DNA of 64,000 nucleotides from Nucisporomicrobium flavum (GCF_016464385.1 NZ_JADMLH010000023.1:53152-117151); one strand, 5' to 3'; shown: positions 1 to 9,374, counted from the stretch's first letter. Notes: generated by a model from the sequence alone, not told the origin. Program-made: numbers and translations.

Positions 1-2148
1 CGGATCCCTCACCCAGTAATAGGTGTAGTCGGTGCCGACCTGATCGGTGAGCACGCGTCGTCCACCGGGCGGCGGGGTGTAGCTGCCGTCGGGATTCCGC
101 CCGTACCGTTCCTCGTGGCCGTCCGGCATAACCACGACGACGGAGCCGGAACCGTCGGAGTCCGGCACGACGCGCATGTCCAGCAACGACGACCACCCGC
201 TGCCGAAGGCGTTCGCCAGCCGGGGATCCATGCTGTTGTAGGTCCGGCGGATCTCCAACTGGGGGCCGACCGTGATACCGGGGACGGAAGCGTCCACCGC
301 CTGCGTCGAGTAGTTACCCGCTGCCGGCGACACACCCTGCACCGTCGCATCGGCCGCCACGACCCCGAGATGCCCGGTGACCAACGGCTGCGCGGGCGCC
401 GGCACAGTGAAGTATGCGGGCTGCGACCAGGCGGACGCCTTGTTGCCGTCGCTGACCTGGGCGGACCAGAAGTAGACGCCACCCCACGCCAGCTTGCCGG
501 CGGGCACGACCCAGGTCGAGGCGGTACTGGAACCGGATGTCGCCAGAACGGTGGACGAGCCGTTCGCGTACAGGTTGAAGGTATAGGTCAGGGCGTTGCC
601 CGGGTAGGCGTCGACGTCCCGGGCGGACATCGACAGAGCGGGCGTCAGCGTGAACTGCGTCGAGTTGTTGTAGGGGAACAACGCGTCGACGACGGGCGCG
701 TTGTTGACCACGTCCAGCGCGTAACAGGTCTGTGGGATGCCCAGCCCGGAAAAGTATTGGCCGCTGTGCACCATGTCCCAGCAGACTTCGTAAATCTTGC
801 CGGGGGTCAGTGCGGGTAACGTGGCGGTGACCGAGACGGACTTGTTGGGTGCCACCGTCTTCGGCATCGGCGTCAGATAGTTCGACGTCGAGAACAGCGT
901 CCGCGTGCCGTTGGCCACCGTGTAGATCTGGTATCCGAGCTGGTAGCCGTTGGAGGGAGTCCAGGTAGCGGATCCCTCGTTCTGGATGGTGACGTTCGCC
1001 CAGCCGGTCTTGTTGTTCCACGGTGAGGTGTAGAGCGTCTCGGCGTACGAGGCGCCGGCGCCGTCTGCGGCGTATTCGATGGACAGGTAGGCGTTGTCCG
1101 GGTTGAACTCCTTCCACGACGCCTCGGCATAGGCAGCGGTGACCGCAAAGCCGTAGTTGGGCGCGTAGCCGTGTGCCCAGTTGGTCAGCGTCCGCGGATT
1201 CAACGGCACTGCGCCCCACTGCCTACCCTGGGCACAGTTGACGCCGGCGGCCCAGCTGCCCGTACCGATCACCGCTCCGGTGCTCGGGCCCGGGAACGTC
1301 TTCAACGTCGTGGGGCTCCACGAACTGGTCACCGGCGCCACGCTCACCGGAGTCGACTCGCAGGTCTGCAGGCTCCCGAGACCCGAATACTCAGTGTCGA
1401 GATAGAGCTTCGCGCTGACGACGTAGGCGTTGGGGAACTGGCTCGCGAACCCGTCGAACTTGATGAAGGAGTTGTAGCGGTAGCCCTCGTGCGCCCCCAC
1501 GTACAGGGCGTTGTCGGAGCTGAAATTCTGGGTGACACCTGATTTGACGTAGGTGCTGTCGGACGTCGTACGCGAACCCGTCGGGTTGGTGATGCCGGCC
1601 GCCTGCGCCGCGCCGCCGGCCTTGGCCGAGGCAGCCAGCGTCGGATCGGCGACCCACTGGCCGTCGGCGGTCCGACGGTTGACCGGTATGCGGTGCATCT
1701 GGGCCGTGAACGTACCGTCGGCGTTCTCGAAGACGGTCGTCGTCGCCGAACCCAGATCGGGCCGGGGCTTGCTCGACGCGGGATCGAAGCCGCGTACCCG
1801 CCGCGCGGGGTGCTGCTTCACCACGGGGTCGCGGTGCACCGTGGATCCCGAGTCCTTCTCCCGGGTTTTCGCTCGATGGGTCGTGAACTGAGGCACGGAC
1901 CCACGAGGTCGTCGGGGATGGCCACCCACCGTCTTCGCACCTTTGCGCGGCGCTGTTTCCGTGGCCGCTACCCGGTGCGGTTTGCCGGCCGCCGTCCCCC
2001 ACACCTGGTCGGGAGTGTCCGGGGTGGCAGCCGTTGCACCGGGGGTCGGCGCCGCGGTGGCGGGAACCTCGGCCATCGTCACCATCAGCGTGGTCACCAT
2101 CAACGCCGACAGCGCGACCCGGCACGCACGCGAACTCAGCAACGCCAC
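1..2148 (-). CDS. Secreted DNRLRE/RHS-type wall-associated protein, N-terminal part (partial)
   Basis: The reading frame is open from a GTG at 2148 to the left edge, giving 716 residues with no stop, so the gene continues outside the window. The start is a hydrophobic signal peptide (VALLSSRACRVALSAL...). A charged linker follows, then a DNRLRE-like region (around SDNALYVGAHEGYRYNSFIKF) typical of surface proteins. After Ig-like beta segments, the last ~70 visible residues read RRTYNSMDPRLANAFGSGW and PDGHEERYG, which is how RHS/YD-repeat barrels begin. I infer a large secreted RHS protein whose repeats and C-terminal toxin or other tip lie beyond the edge. A G-rich stretch precedes the GTG. 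It diverges from the mycosin gene. Confidence 0.8.
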   Translation of the reverse strand, partial: MALLSSRACRVALSALMVTTLMVTMAEVPATAAPTPGATAATPDTPDQVWGTAAGKPHRVAATETAPRKGAKTVGGHPRRPRGSVPQFTTHRAKTREKDSGSTVHRDPVVKQHPARRVRGFDPASSKPRPDLGSATTTVFENADGTFTAQMHRIPVNRRTADGQWVADPTLAASAKAGGAAQAAGITNPTGSRTTSDSTYVKSGVTQNFSSDNALYVGAHEGYRYNSFIKFDGFASQFPNAYVVSAKLYLDTEYSGLGSLQTCESTPVSVAPVTSSWSPTTLKTFPGPSTGAVIGTGSWAAGVNCAQGRQWGAVPLNPRTLTNWAHGYAPNYGFAVTAAYAEASWKEFNPDNAYLSIEYAADGAGASYAETLYTSPWNNKTGWANVTIQNEGSATWTPSNGYQLGYQIYTVANGTRTLFSTSNYLTPMPKTVAPNKSVSVTATLPALTPGKIYEVCWDMVHSGQYFSGLGIPQTCYALDVVNNAPVVDALFPYNNSTQFTLTPALSMSARDVDAYPGNALTYTFNLYANGSSTVLATSGSSTASTWVVPAGKLAWGGVYFWSAQVSDGNKASAWSQPAYFTVPAPAQPLVTGHLGVVAADATVQGVSPAAGNYSTQAVDASVPGITVGPQLEIRRTYNSMDPRLANAFGSGWSSLLDMRVVPDSDGSGSVVVVMPDGHEERYGRNPDGSYTPPPGGRRVLTDQVGTDYTYYWVRDP

Positions 2149-2275
2149 AACAAACCCCCGCAAGAGACCAGGACCAACCGTGGAGGACCATCGACGGAGT
2201 CGCCGTGATCGATGGCGGTCCACCGAGGACAGTGCCATTCATGGGAGTCTTTACGGAGCCTTAAATGTGTGAGAC

Positions 2276-3526
2276 ATGCCACACAGCTTCTCGGGTTCTG
2301 CTCACTATCGTGACGTGGTGAGATTCGGGCGTCTCTGCTTGGCTGCCGTTGCCACGGCATGGATTGCGGTCACTTCTCTGCCGGCGTCAGCCGCACCTTC
2401 GGTGCCGGCGGCTCGACAGTGGGCGCTCGACACCCAGCACCTGAACGGCCCCCGCCTCTGGGAGCGCAGCAAGGGTGACGGCGTGACGGTCGCCGTCGTG
2501 GACAGCGGTGTGGACGCCGGCCATCCGGATCTCGGTACGCGAGTGCTGCCCGGCGCCGACTTCACGGGTCACGCCGCGGACGGCCGGCTGGACGTGTCGC
2601 CGGACTCGCACGGCACGGCAGTCGCCGGCATCATCGCCGGAACCGGCCGCAACCGGGCCGGTGCAGCCGTAACCGGCCTCGCCCCCGAAGCTGACATCCT
2701 TCCGATTCGCGTCGCCGACGGCGCTGTAAGCGATCTCACCGCGGTCGCGCAGGGCATCGACTACGCCACAACGCATGGCGCAAGAGTCATCAATATCTCG
2801 CTGTGCACGCCGATCATTCATCCACAGATTCGCGACGCGGTGGCCGAAGCGATCCGCCAGGACATCGTCGTTGTCGCCGCCGCGGGAAACGACGGCCTGG
2901 ACGGCAACTCGCCCCAGTACCCCGCTGCCCTGCCCGGAGTCCTCGCTGTGGCCGCATCCGACGTGAACGGCCATCGCTGGGCCAAGAGTGAAACCGGAAG
3001 CTACATCGGCCTGACCGCGCCGGGGGTAGACATCTACACCACGGGCCGCCAGGGGTCGTACGTCACTGTCACGGGCACCAGTTTCGCGGCGCCTCATGTC
3101 GCCGCAGCCGCCGCCCTGCTGCGCTCCCGGTATCGAAATGAAAGCGCCACACAGATCATTACTCGGTTGACCAGCACCGCTGATCACGCCGCCGATCGCA
3201 CCGGCGAGGTCGGCTACGGGATCATGGACGCCGGCCGGGCACTGACCACCGAGGTGCCTTCCCCCGATACAGCGAATCCGCTGTTCGAGGCGCCCCAAGC
3301 GGCCGCAGCGGTTCAACCGCGTGAGCCACATCGCGGGCGAACCGGACCGCTGCTCCTGGTGGTCTACGGCAGCGTTGGCCTTGCGGCACTGGCGGGAGCC
3401 GGTATGGCACTCCGCCGATGGCGCCGTCCCCGACAGCCGATCATTGACCGGCGATCTGCACGATCCGGTCCCGAACCATCTCGCCGATCGTCGCAGGGCG
3501 GGTCTCGCCGGCCGCCACCGAGGTGA
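2276..3526 (+). CDS. mycP: Mycosin-like subtilisin serine protease (S8), membrane anchored
   Basis: A 416-aa subtilase. The catalytic triad is visible: Asp76 in VAVVDSGVDAGHPDL, His112 in DSHGTAVAG and Ser269 in GTSFAAPH, with the oxyanion Asn in AAGND. It has an N-terminal signal peptide and a C-terminal membrane helix (about 358-379, LLLVVYGSVGLAALAG) followed by a basic tail. This is the layout of mycosins, the proteases of type VII (ESX) secretion. The GTG pair at 2315/2318 would give a more normal signal peptide than the ATG at 2276. No EccB-E, EsxA/B or PE/PPE gene is in the window, so it is an orphan here. Its last 86 bases overlap the convergent gene at 3441-4025. Confidence 0.85.
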   Translation: MPHSFSGSAHYRDVVRFGRLCLAAVATAWIAVTSLPASAAPSVPAARQWALDTQHLNGPRLWERSKGDGVTVAVVDSGVDAGHPDLGTRVLPGADFTGHAADGRLDVSPDSHGTAVAGIIAGTGRNRAGAAVTGLAPEADILPIRVADGAVSDLTAVAQGIDYATTHGARVINISLCTPIIHPQIRDAVAEAIRQDIVVVAAAGNDGLDGNSPQYPAALPGVLAVAASDVNGHRWAKSETGSYIGLTAPGVDIYTTGRQGSYVTVTGTSFAAPHVAAAAALLRSRYRNESATQIITRLTSTADHAADRTGEVGYGIMDAGRALTTEVPSPDTANPLFEAPQAAAAVQPREPHRGRTGPLLLVVYGSVGLAALAGAGMALRRWRRPRQPIIDRRSARSGPEPSRRSSQGGSRRPPPR

Positions 3527-4025
3527 CGTTGCGGCCTTGCGTGACCACGCCGACGACAAGGAATTGCTGAGCAGCGTTTTCCTTGGCCGCCTTCGTCGCC
3601 ACCGTGGCCGTACTCGGGCCCGACACAATCACATCGCAGTGCTGCACGACGACCCCGTTGACATACGGCATCGCGGCGGCGGCCGGGGATGTCGGCACCG
3701 GGAAACGCTGCACGTTGATCCGGCCCGAAACCGCCGCCTGGGTCAAACTGGTCCAGATCGCCGCATCGGCGGACGCCTGCGAGGCGGTAGCCCCGTCAGT
3801 CCCGGCGAGCAGGCAGGCACGGAAGTTGCCTCCGACGTTGTGAACCGGCGTCGCGGACTGCGAGGTTGCGTTGCTGTCCGGCCACAACAGCCACGCGCCG
3901 ACGGCAACCAGCACAACCGTCCCGATGCCGATGGCCAGCCAATGGCGTGGCGCGCGCACCTGGCTTCGCACCTTCGTCTTCCAGTTTCCTGATTCGATCC
4001 GCCCCACGTGCGAGAACTGTGCCAC
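3441..4025 (-). CDS. Membrane-anchored BMP-family-like extracytoplasmic protein
   Basis: 194 aa: a short basic cytoplasmic N-terminus, one membrane helix (about residues 30-49, HWLAIGIGTVVLVAVGAWLLW), then an exported domain. The segment FRACLLAGTDGATASQASADAA resembles the first strand-helix of BMP/PnrA-type substrate-binding proteins. The later PYVNGVVVQHCDVIVSG looks like the next strand of that fold. The protein is much shorter than a complete two-lobed binding protein, so it may be a single-lobe or degenerate version. Convergent with mycP and overlapping its 3' end. Function not known; an accessory role with the protease is only a guess from position. Confidence 0.6.
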   Translation of the reverse strand: MAQFSHVGRIESGNWKTKVRSQVRAPRHWLAIGIGTVVLVAVGAWLLWPDSNATSQSATPVHNVGGNFRACLLAGTDGATASQASADAAIWTSLTQAAVSGRINVQRFPVPTSPAAAAMPYVNGVVVQHCDVIVSGPSTATVATKAAKENAAQQFLVVGVVTQGRNVTSVAAGETRPATIGEMVRDRIVQIAGQ

Positions 4026-4111
4026 ACCGGCCTTCCGTGATCGAGCCCTTCAAGCCTGCCTGCCGCTCTGTCCGGACTCGACGGTGATCCACGTAGCCGC
4101 GGAGTGGCGGC

Positions 4112-5077
4112 TCAGGACAGGGCTTCGGCGCGCAGGCGGTCGAGGGCGTCGAGGGTGCCGTCGCGGCGGAGTTTGCGGATCAGGTACTTGGACAGCAGCG
4201 CGTTGCCGAGCAGGTGGAGTGTCTTGTTGGGCGGCGAGCTGAACCCGCCGGCCGTGTGCGGCGCCCACACCGCCGCGCCTTCGGTGACCTCGAGCCAGCC
4301 GGTGCCGACGCGGTTGGACACGCCGGCCGCCTGGGGGCGGAACGCGTGCGCGGCGAACCCGGCGCGGCGGCCGCCCGGGGGCAGGAGGCCGGGGGTGACG
4401 TCGAGGTGCAGGCCGCGGTCGCTGTGGCCGGTGACCCGTACCGGTGCGATGACCGGGTAGCCGTCGCCGCCGCGGTACGCGATCACCTGGTGCGGCATCT
4501 TCCCGGCCTGCCGCGCGACCTTCGCGGTGTCGACGCGGGGGCCGGTGCCCTTGGCGGGCGGGTCCTGCGGCTCCGGCGGCCCGGACGGGACGGCGCCGAA
4601 CACCTCCGGCGTGCCGGCGGCAGCGAGGTCGGGCCAGCTCACGATCCGGCTCACCGGGATGTCGATGATCAGCCGGTATTCGATGTACTCGCGCATCGCC
4701 CAGGTCCAGAACCGGCCGGTGGGCAGGTCGCCGAAGAACTTTTCGGCCTGCTCGGTCACCACGGCCAGCCGCTCGGGCGACGGTTCGGCGGGCACGACGG
4801 CGGTGCCCTGGGCGAGCACGAACCGTGAGCTGGTGGCGAAGCCCTGGTCACGCGTGTGGTACGCCATCGCGATCCGCGGCTCCTGGAGCAGGCGCCGCAC
4901 CTTGGCGGGGAAGGCGAGCGACGTCGTCAGGGCGAGGCTGCCGGCCTCGCGGTCGACCAGCCCGATCGGGCTGACCGGGACGACGACTGCGCCGCCGGCG
5001 GGCGTGAGGTAGGCGGAGACGGTGACCAGGTCGCCGGCGAACACCGACTGCACCTCGTCGGGCCAGGTGACGGACAT
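4112..5077 (-). CDS. Pyridoxamine 5'-phosphate oxidase-like split-barrel protein
   Basis: 321 aa starting at MSVTWPDEV, with AGGGTGG upstream of the ATG. The longer open frame upstream is only read-through of a neighbouring gene's shadow. The N-terminal half (VFAGDLVTVSAYLTPAGG, LALTTSLAFPAKVRRL, RIAMAYHTRDQG) follows the strand pattern of FMN- or F420-binding split barrels. A second similar half follows (YPVIAPVRVTGHSDRGLHL). No residue set lets me assign a substrate, so this is 'PNPOx family, function unknown'. It stands alone between gene blocks. Confidence 0.7.
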   Translation of the reverse strand: MSVTWPDEVQSVFAGDLVTVSAYLTPAGGAVVVPVSPIGLVDREAGSLALTTSLAFPAKVRRLLQEPRIAMAYHTRDQGFATSSRFVLAQGTAVVPAEPSPERLAVVTEQAEKFFGDLPTGRFWTWAMREYIEYRLIIDIPVSRIVSWPDLAAAGTPEVFGAVPSGPPEPQDPPAKGTGPRVDTAKVARQAGKMPHQVIAYRGGDGYPVIAPVRVTGHSDRGLHLDVTPGLLPPGGRRAGFAAHAFRPQAAGVSNRVGTGWLEVTEGAAVWAPHTAGGFSSPPNKTLHLLGNALLSKYLIRKLRRDGTLDALDRLRAEALS

Positions 5078-5160
5078 GGCCCCCACCCTGGAACGCCAAG
5101 ATCGGAAAGTAAACGCTTCTGCCCGAACGTCCGTGATTCCGGGGACGCCCGAGCGGTTCC

Positions 5161-6705
5161 CTATTTCTTCGCAGCGCCCGTCCGCACGAGCAGGACGACG
5201 CGGACCATGGGGAACCGTTTGTCCTCCTTGACCTGGAAGTTCTTGCTGAGGATGTCCGCGGCCGCCGGCTTCATGCCGTCCCAGGCGTTCTTCGACGTCG
5301 ACGTGCTGACCAGCCACAGGCGGTTGTTCCCGGACAGGCACGGCGCCGGGTCCGGGCACTCGGCCGCGCCGAAGTAGCCGGTCTGGCCGGCCGTCCGGTA
5401 CAGCAGCACGTCCTTCGGCCCGCCGTCGCGGAGCTCGTACTCGGCCGCCGCGCGGGCGAGGTCGCTGCGGCCGCCCAGTTTGTCGTTGTAGACGATGCCG
5501 TCCTTGGCCTGGGCGTGGTCGCGGACGTAGTACAGGGCCGTGCGGTAGTCGGGCTGGCCACCGACCGGGCTCTCCCGGACCTCCCGATGGTCCGCCAGCG
5601 ACAGGTACGTGAGGCCGGGCAGGGCGAGCGCCGCGCCCAGCACCCACCACGTGCCGTGCGGTCTGCGGCCCAGCGGGCGGGCCACGTGGCAGATCGCCGT
5701 GGCGGCGAGCAGCGCCCAGGCCGGCAGCGTGAAGAGCATGTAGCGGCCGACGAACAGGTGCAGGACCGAGACCGTGACGTAGCCGAAGACGATCGGTCCC
5801 GCCGACCACGCCAGCAGCATCGCCGTCGCGGGCCGGTTGCGCTGCCAGAGCATCACCGCGCCGAGCAGGGCGAGGGGGACCAGGACCCACGCGAGGCCGG
5901 TCGAGAGGAACACCCGGCCGAGGAAGGCCCGGGCCGTGTCGAGGTCGGCCCTGATCCAGGACACCTGCGAGGACTGGTGCTGCGCCATGGCGGGCAGCGG
6001 GATGACCACGAGAACGACCGCGCCGAGGGCGCCGGCGAAGCGCCAGCGGCGGACCTCGTCGGTGCGCGACGTGGCCAGCAGCAGGTAGAGCAGCTGGCCG
6101 CCGACGACCGTGATGCCCATGAAGTGCACCAGGCCGGTCACCGCCGTCACCGCGGCCCAGGCGGCCCACCGCCGGCCGACCGGACGCTCCAGCGCCCGCA
6201 GCAACAGGTACGTCGACAGCGTCGCCAGCAGCGTCACGAGCGCGTACGACCGCACTTCCTGGGCGTACCGGGAGAAGGCGGGGATCACGGCGAGCAGGAG
6301 CCCGGCGACCACCCCGACCGGCGTGCTGACCAGGCGGCGTCCGATCAGGACGACGATCGCTCCGGTGAGCGCGAGCGCGGCGATCGACGGGATCCGCAGC
6401 GCGGTCAGGGAGTCGCCGGCGACGGCGATCCAGCCGCGCATGAGCACGTAGTAGAGCGCGTGGACGATGTCGAGGTGGGTGAAGAGGCGCCCGAGCTCCG
6501 ACCACGTGATGGAGATCGCGTGGTAGGTCGCGTACTCGTCCTCCCACATCTCGCGCTGGTCGGCACCGATCAGGCTGACGGCGGCGATGACCACCGCCGG
6601 CAGCAGCGCGAGCCAGGCCGTCCAGCCCGCCGGACCGGTGCGGCGCGGCTCGTGGGCGCCGGGGATCCGGGCGACCTGGGGTTTCTCGGGGGCGGCAACT
6701 GTCAT
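5161..6705 (-). CDS. GT39/ArnT-like polytopic membrane glycosyltransferase
   Basis: 514 aa with roughly ten membrane segments between residues 25 and 400. The first extracytoplasmic loop carries the acidic motif WEDEYATYH, matching the Asp/Glu pair used by GT-C enzymes of the GT39/PMT/ArnT type to bind a lipid-linked sugar donor. A soluble C-terminal domain follows (from about residue 410). It starts at ATG 6705, whose bases overlap the stop of the GH26 gene (ATGA), so the two are translationally coupled. It is the last gene of the GT2-GH26-GT39 operon and probably adds a sugar outside the membrane to the polymer or to a protein. Acceptor unknown. Confidence 0.75.
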   Translation of the reverse strand: MTVAAPEKPQVARIPGAHEPRRTGPAGWTAWLALLPAVVIAAVSLIGADQREMWEDEYATYHAISITWSELGRLFTHLDIVHALYYVLMRGWIAVAGDSLTALRIPSIAALALTGAIVVLIGRRLVSTPVGVVAGLLLAVIPAFSRYAQEVRSYALVTLLATLSTYLLLRALERPVGRRWAAWAAVTAVTGLVHFMGITVVGGQLLYLLLATSRTDEVRRWRFAGALGAVVLVVIPLPAMAQHQSSQVSWIRADLDTARAFLGRVFLSTGLAWVLVPLALLGAVMLWQRNRPATAMLLAWSAGPIVFGYVTVSVLHLFVGRYMLFTLPAWALLAATAICHVARPLGRRPHGTWWVLGAALALPGLTYLSLADHREVRESPVGGQPDYRTALYYVRDHAQAKDGIVYNDKLGGRSDLARAAAEYELRDGGPKDVLLYRTAGQTGYFGAAECPDPAPCLSGNNRLWLVSTSTSKNAWDGMKPAAADILSKNFQVKEDKRFPMVRVVLLVRTGAAKK

Positions 6706-7703
6706 CGGACCGTGAATCCAAACGTCTTGTTGTCCACCCGGTCGCGCATGGCCTGCTGGGCGGCGGAGTCCGCGTCGATCTTCCAGCGGGCGGACCCGTT
6801 CTGGTTGAAGTAGACGAAGCCGAGCATGTCGTCGTCCCGGGCGACGCCGCGGGCCAGGTCGCGGACCCAGCCGGGCCGTTCGCTGCCGGGCTCGCCGCCG
6901 GTCTCGACGATGAGGAACGGCTTGTCGGTGAAGCGGCGTACGGCCCGCTTGGTCGGCCCGAACAGCTCCGCGTACGTGTGCTTGCCGCGGTGGGTGTAGT
7001 AGCCGTCGATGCCGATCCAGTCGACGTACTTGTCGCCGGGGTAGAGCGGCTTGAGCTTGACCGACGGCACCGGGTTGATCACGTTGGGGGTCCACGTCCA
7101 GATGACGTTGCGCGCGTCGGCGGCCTCGAAAAGCTGGTGCAGGTGGCGCCAGGCGGCGACGTACACGCCGGGCTTGACCTTCTTCGCGCCCCACGGATAC
7201 CAGTTGCCGTTCATCTCGTGCGCGAAGGTCATCGCGACGGGCACGTTGACCCGCCGGATCTCCTTGGCGAACGCCGTGATGTACGCGTCGTGCTTGCCCG
7301 CGGCGATGTCGGCGAGCTTGGCGTTGAACGGCTCCCACCGCACCACGGGCAGCGCCCCCTGCTGGTACGCCGTCCGCACCTGCGACGCCGCGAACTGGTC
7401 GTCGAAGCTCTCGAAGATCGTGAGCATGTTGGGCTGCTTGCCGATGCGCTGCGCGTACGCCTTCACGTTGTCCACGGCCGTCGGGTCGCCGCCCAGCGAG
7501 ACGCCCAGGAACTTGCCCTTGGGCCGCAGCAGGGGCTTGATGTCGTACACGGGTGGGAGCGGCGCCGGGGCCGCGGCGCCGGAGGCCGAGCTCTTGCCGG
7601 GGCCGGCCGGGTCGGCGTGGAAGGTGATGTTCTGGGCGATGGCGAACTCGAGGACGGCCACGGCGGACATCACCGAGCCGATCAGCAGGTGCCGGGTGCG
7701 CAC
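6702..7703 (-). CDS. GH26-family (beta-mannanase-like) glycoside hydrolase, exported
   Basis: 333 aa. It starts with GTG at 7703, directly after the TAG stop of the upstream GT2 gene. An N-terminal signal or anchor segment (LLIGSVMSAVAVLEFAIA) is followed by a TIM-barrel. The acid/base is Glu163 in AHEMNGNWYPWG and the nucleophile is Glu267 in FLIVETGG; both are classical GH26 signatures. The GIDGYYTHRGKHTYAELF segment also fits. Position between a synthase and a membrane transferase suggests it trims or releases the polymer made by the GT2. A second GH26-like enzyme is cut by the right edge of the window. Confidence 0.82.
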   Translation of the reverse strand: MRTRHLLIGSVMSAVAVLEFAIAQNITFHADPAGPGKSSASGAAAPAPLPPVYDIKPLLRPKGKFLGVSLGGDPTAVDNVKAYAQRIGKQPNMLTIFESFDDQFAASQVRTAYQQGALPVVRWEPFNAKLADIAAGKHDAYITAFAKEIRRVNVPVAMTFAHEMNGNWYPWGAKKVKPGVYVAAWRHLHQLFEAADARNVIWTWTPNVINPVPSVKLKPLYPGDKYVDWIGIDGYYTHRGKHTYAELFGPTKRAVRRFTDKPFLIVETGGEPGSERPGWVRDLARGVARDDDMLGFVYFNQNGSARWKIDADSAAQQAMRDRVDNKTFGFTVR

Positions 7704-9374
7704 CTAGAGCACCTCCGCGCGATCGTGCTCCGGGTCGACCAGCACCGCCTGCGCAGTGATCGTCAGGAAGAACATGCCGGTCAGGAACAGCGGCGCGTAC
7801 GTGATCGGGTCCTCGGTGATCATCCGGTAGGCCGCGCCGCCGGCCCAGAGCACGCCGGTGCCGCCGGAGAACGCCCACATGGCGATCCACAGCCGCCGCG
7901 TCTTGCTCTTCTTCTTGGTTCCGCCGGTGGGCTGCCAGCCCATGCGCCGCCCGCGCAGGATGTCCACGACGGCGAACAGGTGCGACCAGCCGTAGATCAT
8001 CTTGACGGTGAACGAGCTGAAGCCGTACCGACAGCGGTGCCACAGCGGGAAGACGACGAAGTTGTAGAGGATGCTCGGCACGATCAGCAGGTAGTTGGCG
8101 ATACCGACGTTCTCCGGGAAGACCAGCAGCATCAGCAGCGGCACGATCGGCGCGACCAGCGTGAAGATGCCGGTGTGCAGGTAGTAGCAGAACCCGGAGA
8201 TGTAGCTGAGCCGCCCGCGCAGCGACAGCTTCTGCTGCCAGAACTTCTTGGAGCCGAGCAGGCTCATCGAGCCGGCGCACCAGCGGTACTGCTGGGTGAA
8301 GAACGAGTTGACGTCGGCCGGGCACACACCGGCGGCCAGCGCGACCGGGATGTAGCGCAGCCGCCACCCGGCCCGCCGCAGGTCGAAGCCGGTGTGCACG
8401 TCCTCGGAGTGGTCGATGAGCGTGTTGCCGCCGATCTCGGCGAGCGCGGCCCGCCGGTACAGCGCGCAGCTGCCCACGCAGATCGCGGCGTCGTGGTTGT
8501 TCCGGGAGACCTGCACCGAGCGGTAGAACAGCTCCTGCACCGCGCCCGCGCCGCGCTCCAGCCAGCCCTGTCCGGGGTGGACGCGGAAGAACTGCGGGGA
8601 CTGCACGATGCCCAGGTCGGGCTCGCGCTCCATGTACGGCAGCATCTCCTGCAGCATGTCCGTCCGCGGCGCGAAGTCGGCGTCGAGCACGAGGATGTAG
8701 TCGCTCATCGACCGCTCGAACGCGTACCGCATGTTGCCGGCCTTCTTGTACCACCCTCGGTTGGGCCGGCGCTGGTAGATGAACCCGAAGCGCAGCGCCA
8801 TCCGCTCCATGACGGTGTCGGAGGAGTCGTCGAGGACGTACACGTCCACCGCGCCGGGGTATTCCAGGGCCATCCTGCGCACGGACTCCCAGGTGTTCTG
8901 CAGCACGTGCGGCGCCTCGCCGCAGACGGGGAGGAACACGTCGACCGAGGGCCAGCGCGCCGGCCTGTACGCCCGCACCAGCGCGAGGTGCTGCTGCAGG
9001 TCGAAGCCCTTGGTGAAGGCGTTCACCGCGAGCGACACCAGGTAGTAGATGACCGTGAACGTGGTCAGCGGCAGCAGGAAGAGCAGCCAGGGCGCGGTAC
9101 GCACGAACGCCACCTGGCTGACCAGCAGGCAACCGAAGCTGATCAGGGAGACGAGCGTCATCGGGGCGAGCCGGCGCTTCGCGTACAGGTATTTCTCGGT
9201 GTCGGTGGGCGGGAGCGGCACCGGGGCGTAGGTGGGGCGCTTGCCGGGTGACGGGACGGCGTCCTGCCGGCCGCGCTGGCGCGGGATGCGGAACGAATCG
9301 GGCACCCCGAGAACGGCCGTCTCATGTGGTCTTATAACGTCATCGTCCGCGACGCTTGTCGGCTGCACTGACAC
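7704..9374 (-). CDS. Processive GT2 polysaccharide synthase (cellulose synthase-like)
   Basis: 556 aa, GTG start. The GT-A catalytic core lies between membrane helices. Visible motifs are the first Asp pair in YVLDDSSD, DADF (DxD), HSEDVHTG (the base) and QQYRWCAGS (QxxRW), the full set for processive beta-glycan synthases. Two helices precede the core, and several follow from about residue 370. No PilZ domain is present, so direct c-di-GMP activation as in BcsA is not indicated. First gene of a three-gene operon with GH26 and GT39 proteins. The product could be a beta-mannan, glucan or related chain; the sequence does not decide. Confidence 0.85.
   Translation of the reverse strand: MSVQPTSVADDDVIRPHETAVLGVPDSFRIPRQRGRQDAVPSPGKRPTYAPVPLPPTDTEKYLYAKRRLAPMTLVSLISFGCLLVSQVAFVRTAPWLLFLLPLTTFTVIYYLVSLAVNAFTKGFDLQQHLALVRAYRPARWPSVDVFLPVCGEAPHVLQNTWESVRRMALEYPGAVDVYVLDDSSDTVMERMALRFGFIYQRRPNRGWYKKAGNMRYAFERSMSDYILVLDADFAPRTDMLQEMLPYMEREPDLGIVQSPQFFRVHPGQGWLERGAGAVQELFYRSVQVSRNNHDAAICVGSCALYRRAALAEIGGNTLIDHSEDVHTGFDLRRAGWRLRYIPVALAAGVCPADVNSFFTQQYRWCAGSMSLLGSKKFWQQKLSLRGRLSYISGFCYYLHTGIFTLVAPIVPLLMLLVFPENVGIANYLLIVPSILYNFVVFPLWHRCRYGFSSFTVKMIYGWSHLFAVVDILRGRRMGWQPTGGTKKKSKTRRLWIAMWAFSGGTGVLWAGGAAYRMITEDPITYAPLFLTGMFFLTITAQAVLVDPEHDRAEVL

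Noticed and set aside
4112..6721. Open frame of about 869 codons extending the split-barrel gene
   Set aside because: The part before MSVTWPDEV is a shadow of the GT39-like gene; the true start at 5077 has a good ribosome site.
5161..9132. Very long minus-strand open frame of more than 1300 codons
   Set aside because: Only its C-terminal third is a real protein (the GT39-like enzyme from 6705). The rest is an Arg/Ala-rich shadow of the GH26 and GT2 genes in another frame.
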